DNA from: Trichobilharzia szidati
Lineage: Eukaryota > Platyhelminthes > Trematoda > Strigeidida > Schistosomatidae
Assembly: GCA_944472155.2 (NCBI GenBank)
Contig: OX235277.1
Location: 39,014,758 to 39,078,757, forward strand
DNA length: 64,000 nt
Direction: 5' to 3'
Within the stretch, counting starts at the first letter, position 1; each line of letters begins with the position of its first letter. Under the pieces are notes generated by a model, which was not told the origin of the DNA, did no database searches, and saw only the letters and a list, made by a program, of their open reading frames with translations. Below, in pieces: positions 22,200-33,329 of the stretch. The translations under genes and the position numbers were made by a program.

Positions 22200-23090
22200 T
22201 TTTTAAGAACAGAGAATTTGCTGAAGATACCGGCATATGTACAACAGGTAGAAAAGGAATTTTGTATTTAGAAAATCGATGACTTCATACTGAGATCAGA
22301 ATGGAAGCCATTGAAGTACTTGAAGGCTGATAACTTGATTCCTTCTAACCTTAAAATTATCTTTCATGAGATATCTAAAATCATGTTGAAAATCGAGTCA
22401 TAACACCAACAACAACAAGCCAACATCAAAGACCATAAGAAAATTAATCCTACCATATGTATAAAAAATATCTCTGAAATAACAGCTAGAATATTAAAAC
22501 CGTTTGAAATAAACAGACAGCCAGCACAATCACTTTATTCGATATTGTGCAAACCGAAACACCCACCCAACAGAAAAAGAAGATAAAATTAATAGTATTT
22601 ACAAGATACCATTTACTGTATGAGCTGCAATAAACATTACATCGGCCATCGAAGTGGCCGTCCCCTTCGAATCCGAATTCAAGAACACAAATCAGCTGTA
22701 AAAAGACATGATATATATCCTTTCATATGGATGAATATGGTTAATTATGGACACCAATTTGATGATTGGGATAATGCCGAAATTTTAAATAAAGGAGAGA
22801 CCAGACAGTTATACCAGGGAATTTCTGGAAGTCTGGTACTCAAGTGAATTAGTATTAACCAGACAAACTATTATACAACAAATTTACCAGCTAATAAAAA
22901 GTAAATCATCACATGACAAGAAAGTTCGAGTTCCAAGTCAATAAAGAACGTTATCAATAGAGGAGTAAGTTAACAACTAATCACGACAGTGGTTGTCAGA
23001 AGATACAAATGCATCATTCATGGCGGATTTTTAATCAGTTCATTTCATACTGAAACCTGTGCTGAATATGTTGTCTAGATGGGGGACGAT
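22200..23090 (+). mobile_element. PLE-b copy 2: RT tail, linker, GIY-YIG
   Basis: Linker remnants (ADHNTNNNKPTSKTI-like, PYV, NRLK, SILCKPK homologue) at 22380-22610, then the frame 22620-22847: MSCNKHYIGHRSGRPLRIRI, QEHKSAVKRHDIYPF, GHQFDDWDNAEILNKGE. The C-terminus continues through a frameshift (FLEVWYSSELVLT, 22815-22860). 22975-23090 matches the terminal-repeat sequence with hammerhead-like CTGAATATGTTGTC...GATGAAAGC at 23070-23110. Confidence 0.85.
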
Positions 23091-23460
23091 GAAAGCTTGG
23101 GAATTAAATCGACAAGCTCAGAGGATACAATTATTTTGATGTATTACAATACTATTGAGAGGTTGGTGTGAGAGGTCGAATACATTATTCGCATTAACCA
23201 ACAGCTAGATCAAAGTGGTCCACCTAAACACCAAACGACCGTTCCGCTCATTTGAGACTGACCACATCATCAATGCGTGTACGTGGTTCAACTCAACGTA
23301 GAGAGCTGAATTAGTTCAAACAAATTGTAAATTAACAACTAGTCACAACAATAATGGTTGTCAAGAGATACAATTATATCTATCATTTATATGGAGGTTG
23401 ATTTCATACTGAAACCTACACTGGTGATATTGTCTAGAAGGACAGCGAAGGACAACAGCC
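22975..23460 (+). repeat. direct repeat of PLE-b terminal sequence
   Basis: 22975-23110 (TTAACAACTAATCACGACAG...) and 23330-23460 (TTAACAACTAGTCACAACAA...) are direct copies, about 360 bp apart, each including a hammerhead-like segment. Direct terminal copies are typical of the pseudo-LTRs of Penelope-like elements. Between them (23160-23310) is a fragment of another hammerhead-like repeat also seen at 47300-47450. Confidence 0.65.
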
Positions 23461-23870
23461 ATTTTGAGGTGAACTGGTTGAACTCTATAAGCTGTGTTTA
23501 ACTTTAAAAATTGTGAATTTTAGATGATTGCAAATACTCTCAGAAGATAGAAAAAATGCCGGGCTACTTTAATTGTTGATTATTCTCAGTGATTATACAG
23601 TGTCTACTTAGTATCCAGTGACTACGGAAACAGCTTAGATATTGAGTTCCACAGACTATTTTGTCCGTTTAACCAAAAAGTCTCTCTTTTTGACACATGT
23701 TCAAAACACACCTAAAGGACAAACTTGTTTTTCTATCCTTCCGATATATGACTTCTAGCGTAAGATTAGGTGTTTGCTGATGTACACAACTGGGACTAAA
23801 GGATTTTCTACAAACAATGTATCTGATTCGTTTAAACAGTCAAACAAGAGCCACCACCTCTTGTTCAATG
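23460..23870. other. no recognised feature
   Basis: AT-rich, no ORF or repeat recognised by eye. Confidence 0.35.
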
Positions 23871-23879
23871 GGTCTTATT

Positions 23880-24740
23880 AATCAATTAATTTGATTTGGA
23901 TTTTCCCGCCGAAATACCCGGCCTTTTTTGTTAACGTGTTGGCTGCTTGTGCGGCGAATGCTTTGACTGTGTCTAAGAATTTCATCTGAAGTAATTTGGT
24001 AGATGTATGTATGGTGACTAGCAGCAGTGAAATCCACCAGGACTACTCGTCAAAGGCCGAGGACTTCGATCCACTGCACAAGAGGTGGTGGTTCTCGTTA
24101 CCCCCAAGTGATTTAGTGGATGACACTTTGACATTTGAAACTATGTATACTGCGTTCGACCCTCAGTAGGAGAACACCGTCACTCATATCCAGTGGTTGA
24201 CGAGCCCCAAATAGGACGAAATGCGCATTGTCCTGGTGGATTCCACTGTTGCCAGTTAGCATCCACGAAAAAACGAACACATATTTCACAGGCAGGATCA
24301 CACTACCTGGTTATTTTCTTATTGTTTTATTTCACGAATTCTTAACAACTGCATGCATACAGTCTGAACAATATCCGAATATAAGTTACAAAAGATCTGT
24401 CTGTCCGTCCGTCTGTCTATCTATTCGAACATTCTTTTATCTCAGTGAAATTGAGTTATTCAATTGATGAAAGTATAAGCGACATAATTCCAAAATGATG
24501 TAATTAAACAAATTAAATTATTCAGTGTTAAAAATGGTCTGACTATAGACAAGACAGAGGAAGAAGGGGTGGTGAGCCGACTTCAAACAATTTTATAGCA
24601 TTGAAACAAGGATAGACTAGAGATGATAGAATACACAATCAAAAAAACAATAGAATGGTCGAATTTATACGTGGTGTTGTGAAGGAAGCTTCACAAGAGT
24701 GGAAGTGAAAAGTAGTGAAAAGTTAGATTATGACATAGTA
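23880..24740 (+). mobile_element. Sm-alpha-like hammerhead element, about 860 bp (copy 1)
   Basis: Matches the reverse complement of 49755-50640 along its full length. The left part holds a minus-strand unit in which the hammerhead is internally deleted (24060-24000: TTTGACGAG joined to AGTCCTGGTGGATTTCAC). Then comes a plus-strand tRNA-like unit (24090-24180; TGATTTAGTGG A box, GCGTTCGACCC B box), a hammerhead (24190-24248) and about 480 bp of tail with TCTG/TCCG microsatellite. Confidence 0.8.
24190..24248 (+). ncRNA. Sm-alpha-type hammerhead fold, C3 mutated
   Basis: CCAGTGG, core TTGACGA (C3 to T), stem II GCCCCAAATAGGAC, GAAA, stem III TGCGCATT, cleavage triplet GTC, then CTGGTGGATTCCACTG. 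Loop CAAATA and the CTGG...ATTCCA return match the schistosome satellite hammerhead pattern. The C3 change should impair activity. Confidence 0.65.
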
Positions 24741-25040
24741 ACCGCCCTCCTCCATCTTGTCTAATTTTGTACTACATAAATAGTGAGCCGCTTTTTAACA
24801 CTGAATAAAATCATTTGTCTGCTGACAACATTTCGCAATTGTGTTGCTTATTTTATTTTAAACGCAGGAAAAAAACTTGGTACAATATGTCACCAAGAAA
24901 GATGCGCCACACAATAATGATAAAACAACATAGATCAAAAGTAAAAAAATTTAAATAAAGAACGGGTAAAGAACTTCATCTGGAAGGAAAACAGTCATGT
25001 TTAACAAGATCAAACAGTATTCGTTAACTATCATCAGGAA
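24740..25040. other. no recognised feature
   Basis: AT-rich spacer between the Sm-alpha-like element and LINE-C. Confidence 0.35.
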
Positions 25041-25860
25041 GGGAAGAAGGAAGGAAATTGCAACACGTTTGCCATTCATTACGATTCTTGGCCATATCCG
25101 ATAACGTTTCGAGCCATCGATTCGAGCTATCTCTCAGACCCCAACCAGGGAGTCGTAACACACCAACCGATGCTAATCTAGCACAAGAATCCTTCATCCC
25201 ACGACGCCACGTCATGGACTGACCACCCCTCCACCTTTTCCATCCCGTCCCAGGGCTGACTAGCGAACAGAGACCTGTACGGAAGCCTCTGGGATGACAT
25301 TCGCAGCACATGTCCAAGCCACCGGAGCTGGTGTTTCCAGATGACGACACTCAATGAATGGTGATCTCCACTGTGTTCAAACACACGCCGCCGAACCTCA
25401 AAATTACTCAGGCGATGATGCCATAGAACGCAAGCAATCCTACGGAGACAGCGATAATCGAACACGCAGAGCCGCCTCACATCCTCAGCTCGGAGAGACC
25501 AAGTTTCACAGGCGTACAGCAAGACAGCTCGTACCGAAGCATTGTATACCCGACCTTTGACAGCCATGCTAACATCGCGACGGCGCCAGAGGTGGTTCAA
25601 GTTGATGTATGCCACCCTAGCCTTCATTATACGATTGGAAATCTCACCCGTCGCCCCTCCATCAGCACTCACACAACTACCCAGATACACAAACTTATCA
25701 ACAACTTCAAGCAGTTCACCCGTAAGAGTGAGTGCAGGAACAGGCTCCTCCCAATCTTGTAACATCACTATGCACTTAGACGGTGTAAAGCACATACCAT
25801 ACTTACAGACACTGACATCTGCTTATACTTATAGCGAAGGGGTTCAGCATCCTAGAAATT
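25024..25860 (-). mobile_element. LINE-C 3' fragment (RTE-like)
   Basis: From the RT palm end to the C-terminus with one frameshift near 25180-25350. 3' of the last frame (MAKNRNEWQ, CCNFLPSSLPDDS) the element ends near 25024. GC content is clearly higher than its surroundings, so it is probably a young insertion. Related to LINE-B in its C-terminal blocks (LRWLGHVLRM, RLPGWGLRD, WLETLSDMAKNR). Confidence 0.9.
25178..25795 (-). pseudogene. LINE-C reverse transcriptase C-terminal region
   Basis: The 205-residue open frame is the longest uninterrupted one in the window. Blocks: MCFTPSKCIVMLQDWEEP, then VDKFVYLGSCVSADGG (RT motif E region), TGEISNRIMKARVAYINL, LWRRRDVSMAVKGRVYNA, VLLYACETWSLRAEDV and LRWLGHVLRM. 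All are typical of the thumb and connection of RTE-like non-LTR retrotransposons. The catalytic YADD and endonuclease lie upstream and are not present. The frame shifts after VASWDEGFLC; the final part is read in the overlapping frame 25350-25024. Confidence 0.9.
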
Positions 25861-25869
25861 TTTAAATTC

Positions 25870-25990
25870 CTGACTTCAATCCCTGTTGAAATGATACGTG
25901 CATACTGATGAAACCAGTTGACTGTCTAGTAATCCCGAGGGTTTTCAGTAGTTCCCTAGATGATGTAAGTTCATGGTCTAACCTGGAAAC
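25870..25990 (+). mobile_element. SINE-A 3' fragment
   Basis: CATACTGATGAAACCAGTTGACTG then GTAATCCCGAGGGTTTTCAG and GATGATGTAAGTTCATGG: hammerhead core start and tail, with stem II deleted. Confidence 0.6.
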
Positions 25991-26214
25991 CAATAAGCCT
26001 AATACCGAAATGTATACACAATGGTAGTATTAAACATGTTTGCACAGTTTTTTTCCCTTGAACGACTGATATCGTTATTTTCTCTTTCCTATTGGCTGAA
26101 TAGACCTCAAATTCCTTTAGAATCAACCGACTATATGAATTCATGCACTGAACATAAACACAGGGCAGTGAGAGAAATAAAAATAGGATATTCAAGTATT
26201 GGTTTGTACGGATT

Positions 26215-26450
26215 TGATTGATTGGTCACAGGATTTCATCATGAGCTGATATCGGTTAGAGAACTATTGGAAAACCACCAGGGAGTACTGAACAGCTGTT
26301 TCATCCTAGTTTGGGACTCTTCATCAGTACGCACCCCATTCACCGCCAGGGATCGAGCTAAGGACCTTCTGGTTACAAGGCTAGCGAGATAGCTCGTAGA
26401 CCATTAAGCCACTGGGACCCGATCCAATTGCCTATGAATTCGTTTTTGAC
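26215..26450 (-). mobile_element. SINE-A copy with well-formed hammerhead
   Basis: Complete from the tail (GATTGATTGGTCACAGG, plus strand) through hammerhead 26285-26330 to the tRNA-like module (GGTTACAAGGC, CCACTGGGACCCGATCCAATTG). Confidence 0.85.
26285..26330 (-). ncRNA. SINE-A hammerhead fold with C3 to A
   Basis: GTACTG (26330-26325), ATGAAGA (26324-26318; C3 is A, other core bases kept), stem II GTCCCAAACTAGGAT, GAAA, stem III CAGCTGTT, return CAGTAC (26290-26285). Stem I is a perfect 6-bp pairing. Triplet GTT instead of GTC. Confidence 0.6.
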
Positions 26451-26469
26451 AAAAATAGATTGATAGAGA

Positions 26470-27460
26470 GAAGACCAGTAGTTCAGCCAAGAGTCTCTTT
26501 TCGACGAATTCATTTTCACATCTGTACAGTCGCAAATATACACAGTTGTTTTGTAAGCGTCTGTACATCAAATTTGTCAAAGGAAAATATAATTATTAAG
26601 TTTTTGGTGGAGTTACGTAATACAAAAAGCGTTCAGAGGAATTGGACATAAGAGGGTAGTAACAAAAGTGATGGGTTGTTACAAACTATTGTTAAAGAAG
26701 AGTTACGTAATAACATAAAGAGTTTAATGAAAGAATCGTGCTCAGGGTATACATGGAAACAAAATAAAACACGGAAATACGTAAGAGCTTTATTGGAATA
26801 AAACAGTTTTAAATGGTTAGAAAAAACAAGCAAACAAGCAAGAGTTAAGTCAAATCAACAGAGTTGTTACCATGACAGAAGAAGTGACTAAATAATTTTC
26901 TTTTGTATGCATAGTTCTGGTTCTTCTAACTGAATGACCAGCCCTTCTGCAATGTAAAGAAGACGAAAACGTATTATCTTTGGCGGGTTGTTCTTCACTT
27001 TGTAGGGGGAGACTTTTGTTGAGATGGAATGACCAGTGGCGACGAGGTGTTCGATTATTGCACTCCTTATACGGCCACTACTTCCTTTTTACAGCCAAGC
27101 TGGATAGTGTTCTTTAACCTTTTTTGACAGGATGCACGTTGAATAACCAATGTGCCTGGCTCCACTTCAACAGGTGAACTGATATATATACAGAGAAGTG
27201 GTCAGGTAAGATATCTTGTCCTTTGGACTTCTGCAGACCAGCGAGCGACTGGAGAACACTACTCTCAGTATTGTCGCGAAGAAAGTGCATCTTAAAGAAG
27301 TGGAAATTCTCCTCTTAAGGACATCAATGAGTAGGTTGCCTTTGAAGTCGAGTTTCATATTAAGTATCTTTTTTTGTACATAGATGAGATTGTACAGTTA
27401 AAGAGAAAAATGAATTCGCTGCGAAAAGAGATTCTCTTCGCTGAACACTATTTGTTTTGG
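26470..27460 (-). mobile_element. PLE-a copy 2 with inverted terminal repeats
   Basis: Left repeat 26475-26540 and right 27365-27455 are inverted copies (TCTCTTTTCG..GAATTCATTTTC). Minus-strand frames between them: KLDFKGNLLIDVLKRRISTS and LRCTFFATILRVVFSSRSLV (27358-27240), YIYQFTC, then after a stop SGARHIGYSTC and REHYPAWL-like VKEHYPAWL, then EHLVATGHS and the C-terminal LLYIAEGLVIQLEEPELCIQ. The GIY-YIG domain is almost complete apart from one stop and a changed YIG motif. 26640-26880 within it has no recognised content. Confidence 0.85.
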
Positions 27461-27534
27461 GTCTATTTTTCATTCCTGCGTGGATGAAGATTATTCACGA
27501 GCTCTCAACTGTTAGTTTTGTAGGAATTTGATTT

Positions 27535-27835
27535 GTTTCAAGTCTGATCACCGATTGATATCAGTGAGAGAACATTGAAAACCAACATTGGAGTATTGGA
27601 CAGTTATTTCGTCCCATTTTGGGACTCATCGACGGTAAGCACCCATTGGTTAGAAGACAAGCTCGTAGACCATTCAACTACTGGGACCCAACTCAATGGA
27701 CCATGAATTCTAACTTCAACCAATTCGTGATTTTAGCGCGGCGACCAACCAATATTATTTGTCCTCACTCCCGACCGGGTTGACTCCACTGGTCAAGACT
27801 TCTTACTAGAACCCCAGAAAACTTCTTTCTGTAGC
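27535..27835 (-). mobile_element. SINE-A copy, left arm of an inverted pair
   Basis: Tail, hammerhead (27645-27590: TCGATGA core, perfect 5-bp stem II GTCCC/GGGAC, GAAA, GTC triplet) and a shortened tRNA-like module from which the B box is lost (CACCCATTGGTTAGAAGAC). Confidence 0.75.
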
Positions 27836-27879
27836 TAATCATTAGCAAGAATCAGATTGTCGTCGAGCAAAAATCAAAA

Positions 27880-28080
27880 ACTGGTAGAAGTTAGGATTCA
27901 TCGACCATTGAGTTGGGTCCCAATGGCTCAATGGTATACGAGCAGCTCGCCTTGTGGTGTCCGAGAGATCATGAGTTCGTGCCTCAATGGGTGCGTACTT
28001 CTCAAAAGTCTCAAACAATGACGAAACAGTTGTCAAGTTCCTCCTGGTCCTGTAATGGTTCTCTAACTGATGATACCTCG
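27880..28080 (+). mobile_element. SINE-A copy, right arm of an inverted pair
   Basis: GGGTCCCAATGGCTCAATGG, GCCTTGTGGTGTCCGAG, GAGTTCGTGCCTC, then a decayed hammerhead (CTCAAAAGTCTCAAACAATG, ACGAAACAG) and the tail. Confidence 0.75.
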
Positions 28081-28084
28081 TAAT

Positions 28085-29670
28085 CAAGCCGGTGAAAATA
28101 CATTCTTAGGAAATAACAGTACACCTACGTGACTTCATAAGTACCTTGTCTACCTGGTACATAGCCCAGGTAATCCTAAATGGGCGTCTCACTTCACCAG
28201 TAGTCGGTAAAAAACAACATTCGAGCTTATTTCCTACTCAGATAAAACCCAAAATAGCCAGACCTACTCTGTGTTGTTAGACTAAGACCCTGGTGTCAAT
28301 CATTTCCCCTATTATTACAAGGCGAAAACATAATCTCTCAATTAACTCTATTATAATACAACATAAATGCATCCGAGAAAAAGAAAAACAATACTGAAGG
28401 AAGAAAGAAATGAAAATATATCATGTGATGATAATATCAATAGGCGAATCGCATAAACACAACCACAACATACGACTACTATTACTCCTATTTATGCCTT
28501 GATGCAATAAATGGGATAGAGGGTAGAACAAAGAAAATCATTTTAAGTTAATTATTTCCCACTTTCATCCTAACAACAACAACAACCACAACAACAGCTA
28601 CATCTACATCGACAAGGCAACAAGACGCCTTCTCACGTGAGGAGTTAAGTACTCAAACACAGATACAAACAAGTATACAACAACTATGAAAACATCATTT
28701 ATCAAGCAGAACACATTCATCCCAGTACCACCACCACATGACAACTGAATGTATGTATGCGTGTGTGAGTGTGCGTATGAGATGTCGTCTGTCTATCTCC
28801 CTATCTGTCGATCTATTTGTATACGTCCACAATCGTGTCAATATTGTGGAAGGAAAGTTTCTCTCTTTGTGTTCTAAAGTTTTCTTCCTTCTGTATCAAC
28901 CCTTCCACTCCATTCCACTGCACTCCGCACCCCCACTTTGCCCTGTGTAAAATGATGAGCTCTACACTAAAGCTTTGTATGCTTATTTATTACTGTAATG
29001 CAAAAGATTGATTAGCTGTAAGAAGGCTATGGCATTTTTGCCTTGCCTTCCCTTCTCCCATTCTACTCCATAGACTATACTCCTCTCTCTCAAACACATA
29101 CTGACAATTAAACACAATTGACAAAATATGAGAGGTATTCAATAATGCATTAAAGAAAGGAAATAATAAGACAGATTGAATTATGATGTAATCATTTTTT
29201 TTTTTGGAATAACAGTTATAATGACAATTAAGTGTGTTACAGGATAGTGTGATGTATGCTACTGTCACAAAATTTATCCGTAGTATGTACGAGGAGAGGT
29301 TCAAATCAGCACAAAAAATATATCATATATAGCACACCGGAGAGATAGATAGATTTGACGTCAAAGACAGGGAAATGTGAACCAGTATTTTGCGGAAAAA
29401 AACATGGGAGACACGCAAAAAGACGAAGACAAAGAAACACACACACCCACGAAATACGCGAAAGGCAGAAGTAGCAGCTCACAACACGGAAGATCTGTGT
29501 GCAAGTGACATTACGCTCTTACAAAATGTGATAACTTTCTAACTGCGAGAGAATAACAGTCTTCTGTTTAATTGAATACAGACTAGCGGAGAAGGGTGTG
29601 TACTACTGAAACAGTAGTAATAAACAAAGGCGGATTGTTTCGTTCGTTTGTTCTTCTGATTATCCTAAGG
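28085..29670. other. longest stretch without recognised gene or repeat
   Basis: Single-copy-looking AT-rich DNA with simple runs (CAACAACAAC at 28570-28600, GTGT at 28755-28775, T-run near 29195). Short frames (28738-28950 +, 28990-29304 -) lack motifs or paired splice sites. It lies in the large intron between the 38.5 and 17.7 kb exons. Confidence 0.4.
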
Positions 29671-29683
29671 TTTGTTATTATTA

Positions 29684-29917
29684 GTGCGTCGGTGGCATAG
29701 CGGTTAGGACGCTCGCCGACCATGCACATGGTCCGGGGTTCGATCCTCGACCGACGTACTCCTTTACCTCGCCAAGCCAGAAATAATGCTGGTGAAGAGG
29801 AAAAGTTGGGCATGAGGCTAGCAACGCCATCCTGTAAAATAAACACTGCTAAAGAAACTTCAAGCCACTAGCTTGAAGCCCTATGTTCCACTGAGGAACA
29901 TGAAGGAAAAAAAAATC
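29684..29917 (+). mobile_element. SINE-B full-length copy with target-site duplication
   Basis: Flanked by TTGTTATTATTA at 29672-29683 and 29918-29929. Head GTGCGTCGGTGGCATAGCGG (A box), GGACGCTCGCCGACC, GGGGTTCGATCCTCG (B box); body AAATAATGCTGGTGAAGAGG; tail GAAGCCCTATGTTCCACTG followed by an A-run. The acceptor-like ends of the head still pair (GCGTCGG with CCGACG). Confidence 0.9.
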
Positions 29918-29984
29918 TTGTTATTATTATTATTATTCATTCCTTGCGTTTATGTTTTTAGAATTTTTAATACATTTGTGCGTT

Positions 29985-30065
29985 GAAGTTTCTGTGGCAA
30001 TTTGGTTAAGTTTTGGGGTTGGAGTTGCTAGCACTACGCCTCTTTATCGGGGCTTGGGACCGGCT
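29985..30065 (-). mobile_element. SINE-B fragment
   Basis: GAAGTTTCTGTGGCAATTTG and GGGGTTGGAGTTGCTAGC (plus strand) match the SINE-B body in reverse; head and tail absent. Confidence 0.55.
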
Positions 30066-30069
30066 AGAA

Positions 30070-30585
30070 AATTAGCGAGCTAATCACTCAGCATCTACAA
30101 CAAAATTCGGATTTTCAATACAAACGTCAAGTCAGTCAGTTCTTCTATACGTACGGATCAGAAACTTGGCATGTCACAAAGAATACTTCCAACAGCCTGT
30201 TGCAGACCTTTATCAACAACTGTCTTTCTTCCATACTGAAGATCAGATGGCCGGAAAGAATCACCAACAAGAAACTATGGGAACAAACAAAACAAGAAGT
30301 AATCGCTCAACAAATATTCAGGAGAAAGTGGAGATGGATTGGACACTCGCTGAGGAGGCCACTCTCTGGCTGACATCGCGCGTCAGGCCATAGCTCGAGT
30401 GGAAGGTGAAAGGGAAGCGGCGAGTGGGACGTCTAAGGGTGACATGGAGATCGTGTGAAGAGGAGTTGAAACAGTATGGAAGAACATGGATGCAGATGAA
30501 AAGTACAGCAGAAGACAGAAGCAAGTGGAGACGTGTAGTTGAAGCCCTATGTTCCACTAGTAACTCAAGGGAACAATAATAATAT
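30070..30585 (+). mobile_element. LINE-A 3' fragment
   Basis: Frames carry ISIYNKIRIFNTNVKSV-like residues, an ETWHVTKNTSNSLLQTFIN equivalent split over frames, SILKIRWPERITNKKLW, then EKVEMDWTLAEEATLW and the terminal KSTAEDRSKWRRVVEALCST. It ends in CCCTATGTTCCACTAG and an (AAT)n tail. Frameshifted. Confidence 0.85.
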
Positions 30586-30899
30586 TCTTTGCGTTCATAG
30601 CACAACACAGGGCTTCAAAACACTCAAAGTCTTTGCAGTCACTTTCAGCTAGAGCTCGGAGACTGACTACAAACAAGGCTGCATTTTCCCTTCACATCAT
30701 CAGCTTACATTTCAACCTCAGACGTTCAACTCATATTTTCTCATTCAAGAGCCTGGTGGTTTGATACCACCTCCTCAGTGAAGCCTGTAGATGTGGAGGA
30801 GTAATGTCTTCTTTACAGAGGTGTGCAGCCATTATTGATGGATACGTATGTGTACGGATGTCCAGCCTGTCGTTACAGGAAAATATATCCAAGAAGATA

Positions 30900-31495
30900 T
30901 GTTGTTAACTTTTTAGGTTCATGGGTGCTATAGAGCAGTAAATGGGTCATGAAACAGCTAGGTGAGGAGGAGAGCAAATCAGTCGACGAGACTGTGAAAT
31001 TACATCGACTGAGATGGTTAGGACATGTGCTACGTATGACTAGTCATCGCCTTCCCCGACAATGGGCAACGTTAGCTGATATAGGGTCAGGCTGGAAAAG
31101 AGCCAGCGGCAGTCAAACGAAAACATGGCTTCATCAATCAATGAAATCTACAACAGTTAGTCTAAGCCACGTAGGAATGTGTAGACTTCCTGACTGGTTG
31201 GGGTCCTCGGGACGGTAAAAACCAATGTTTGGAAACAATTGGTGACATGGCTCAAAATCGTTCTCAATGGCTGGTGCAGATGCATCCACTTCTTGTGACT
31301 TATGATTTCCAATGAAACTATATAGTTCTTCGTTATTACTATTCCTTTGTCTCACATCTCTGTTTACTGTCTCTAATATGCATTTCTCCTACTTTCTTCT
31401 CTTGCTTTGTGTGCTACAAGGAGGGAGTGTGGTGACTTGAACTGGCGCACATATGTGCAAAGTTCTATGTCGAAAACAGACAGACAGACATGAAT
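30900..31495 (+). mobile_element. LINE-B 3' fragment with 3' UTR
   Basis: Uninterrupted frame 30949-31218: ESKSVDETVKLHRLRWLGHV, LRMTSHRLPRQWATLADIGS, GWKRASGSQTKTWLHQSMKS, LSHVGMCRLPDWLGSSGR. After one frameshift WLETIGDMAQNRSQW follows, then a stop, and the 3' UTR ends in GCAAAGTTCTATGTCGAAAA and (CAGA)n. Best-preserved LINE-B end in the window. Confidence 0.9.
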
Positions 31496-31554
31496 AACAT
31501 TTATCTGAATGAATTTATGTACAGAAGCAGGTTTGGACTTATCACTGAAAACGG

Positions 31555-32240
31555 CAATAAGGAATACGGAGGTAGTAGATAGGGCAGGGTAGTGAGATTA
31601 AGCTACGATTAGAATGATCGATCCCACGAAGATGAGTAATTTAGAAAGAGGAACTCAGCACTACATTGGACTGCATGCATTAACACACAACCACACAAGA
31701 GGGTGGGTGGGACGGAGTCAGTATTCTAAAAAGTAATATAGGTAAGTGAGTGAAGAGAGAGATTGATTACTGAATCCTGTCTGGTTCATCGAATAATCTA
31801 CACCCAACACATGCGCGATATAATTGACTCAACGCAAATACCAGACACATGGAAGATATTACCACCAGTCAAATCAGAGGGGGATAATAAATAATGTTAA
31901 AATGTATTCAATTCAATTCACACTATAACATTCTAACAAGTTACTTATTTATTTTACTATAGAAACATCTTATTTTCCATCTGATTGTATTTTATTGATA
32001 GCACTAATATTATTATTTCCGAATGTACTTTCTCATCTTATAATATTGATTTTATTCAAATGTCTAATCATCAATTTTTACTCATGTATATAAATGAAGC
32101 AAGAAAGTCATGTATGAGAAGTACCTTGATATGATAATGAGCAGCAATAAATTGTGCTCGAAACGTGGTCATCAGCAGTAAATATTACTGTATAACACTA
32201 CACTGTGTGAGACTTTATCAAAATACATGAGGACGCCTCC
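31555..32240 (+). repeat. element H, most complete copy
   Basis: About 690-bp repeat also present at 43925-44530 (-) and 44535-44940 (+). No coding. Near its 3' end (32137-32210) a hairpin GAGCA...TGCTC is followed by GAAACGTGGTC and ATCAGCAG, which resembles the second half of a hammerhead, and the same arrangement (TTGTTC-GAAAC) is found in PLE-c terminal repeats at 58780. It may therefore be a PLE-derived terminal module. Confidence 0.65.
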
Positions 32241-32244
32241 CGAA

Positions 32245-32985
32245 CCTATCTATATGTGGACGTGAAATGATTAAATCTCTGTAGTTTCTCAGTTCTTTGA
32301 GCTGCTATTTTTGTTCCTCTGTAAGGAGGTGTCCGACTTCAGTTTTTCAGCTGAGGAGTTTAACTGCAACAGTCGAAAACTGTTGACTTGAAAAATGTGA
32401 GAATTTTGCATCGGAGACAAAATTTCAAATTGTAACGTCAAAAAACTGACTCAGGAGTGATTTAAAAACAAATTTTTCATGATCACTGGGAAACTTCTCC
32501 TGAACTTTGACGGATTTAGGGCTCTTGTTCATATCCGATATAAAATTTCCGGCACGTTTGTTCTGCTCCGAGGTGACATATTCACTAAACGATTCTCTTA
32601 CACTTGATGGTAATTCACAAAGAGCAGAAGACCTCTTTTGATAGGTTTCTTTGCAACTCAGATGCACATGAACTAATAGAATCAATCAATAAGGTTTCTA
32701 GTGTGACGTTGAACAGTTTTGGAATTGGGATAAATATGATACCTCTAATCTCTGATGACAGATGTCCTCAGAAGAAGACGATTATCTCATAAGTGATTCT
32801 GTTTAGACTGCTAGATAATTCTTCCACGTGAAGAAAGTCAGATGAAGTACCCTCACCCAATGGACTTACAAATATTCAGTCAAAACTGTAAACAGTCGAA
32901 GATGGACCTTCACAGACTAATGTCCAATGCCTAATTTTGTCTCAAACAAGATGAAAACCATTTGAAGTATAACCGATCAGAGGAT
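32245..32985. other. unrecognised DNA with one protein-like frame
   Basis: Contains a minus-strand open frame (32685-32425) discussed separately. No repeat family recognised. Confidence 0.4.
32425..32685 (-). other. possible coding relic or exon, unrecognised
   Basis: 86-residue frame with balanced, protein-like composition (CKETYQKRSSALCELPSSVR, ESFSEYVTSEQNKRAGNFIS, DMNKSPKSVKVQEKF). Just upstream is an acceptor-like GATTGATTCTATTAG (near 32681), and inside is a donor-like AGT|GTAAGA. If spliced at GT of that donor the phase is 0, which does not fit the neighbouring exons; a weaker donor two bases earlier would give phase 1. It could be an extra exon, an exon of an old transposon or chance. 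Confidence 0.3.
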
Positions 32986-33200
32986 CTGGATGTACTTGCA
33001 TTCCTAGTGAGTGATGCTGTCGTCACTAAAACCCGAAAGTCCCCAAGAAACACCGAATTCGGAACACCATCACTCATTTGGGAATGCAAGTCCATCCACC
33101 AGTTGACGAGTGGTAAGTAAGACTTAAAACCGCCTCCTGGATTCCACTGCTAGCTACAACACTAACTAAGCGACATTATCAGATCAACACACCTCCATGG
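32985..33200 (+). mobile_element. Sm-alpha-like SINE, decayed
   Basis: GATCTGGATGTACTTGCATT, then CCAGTTGACGAGTGG (stem I strand and core with C3 to T), TAAAACCGCCTC in place of GAAA and the cleavage triplet, and CTGGATTCCACTGC. The stem I pairing CCAG/CTGG is intact. Confidence 0.65.
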
Positions 33201-33329
33201 CTAGTCAAAGGCGTCCATATTAGGAGTTGTTAACAGTGTCAACAATGGAGACCACGGATTTCTGTCCATTACACAACCGATCATCTCTGGGATATATTGA
33301 AATAACTTGAACAAATAGAATCGATCGAA

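Noticed and set aside
29684..29765. Functional tRNA gene
   Set aside because: tRNA-like with A and B boxes and pairing ends, but it is the head of a full SINE-B with body, tail and target-site duplication, and there are many diverged copies.
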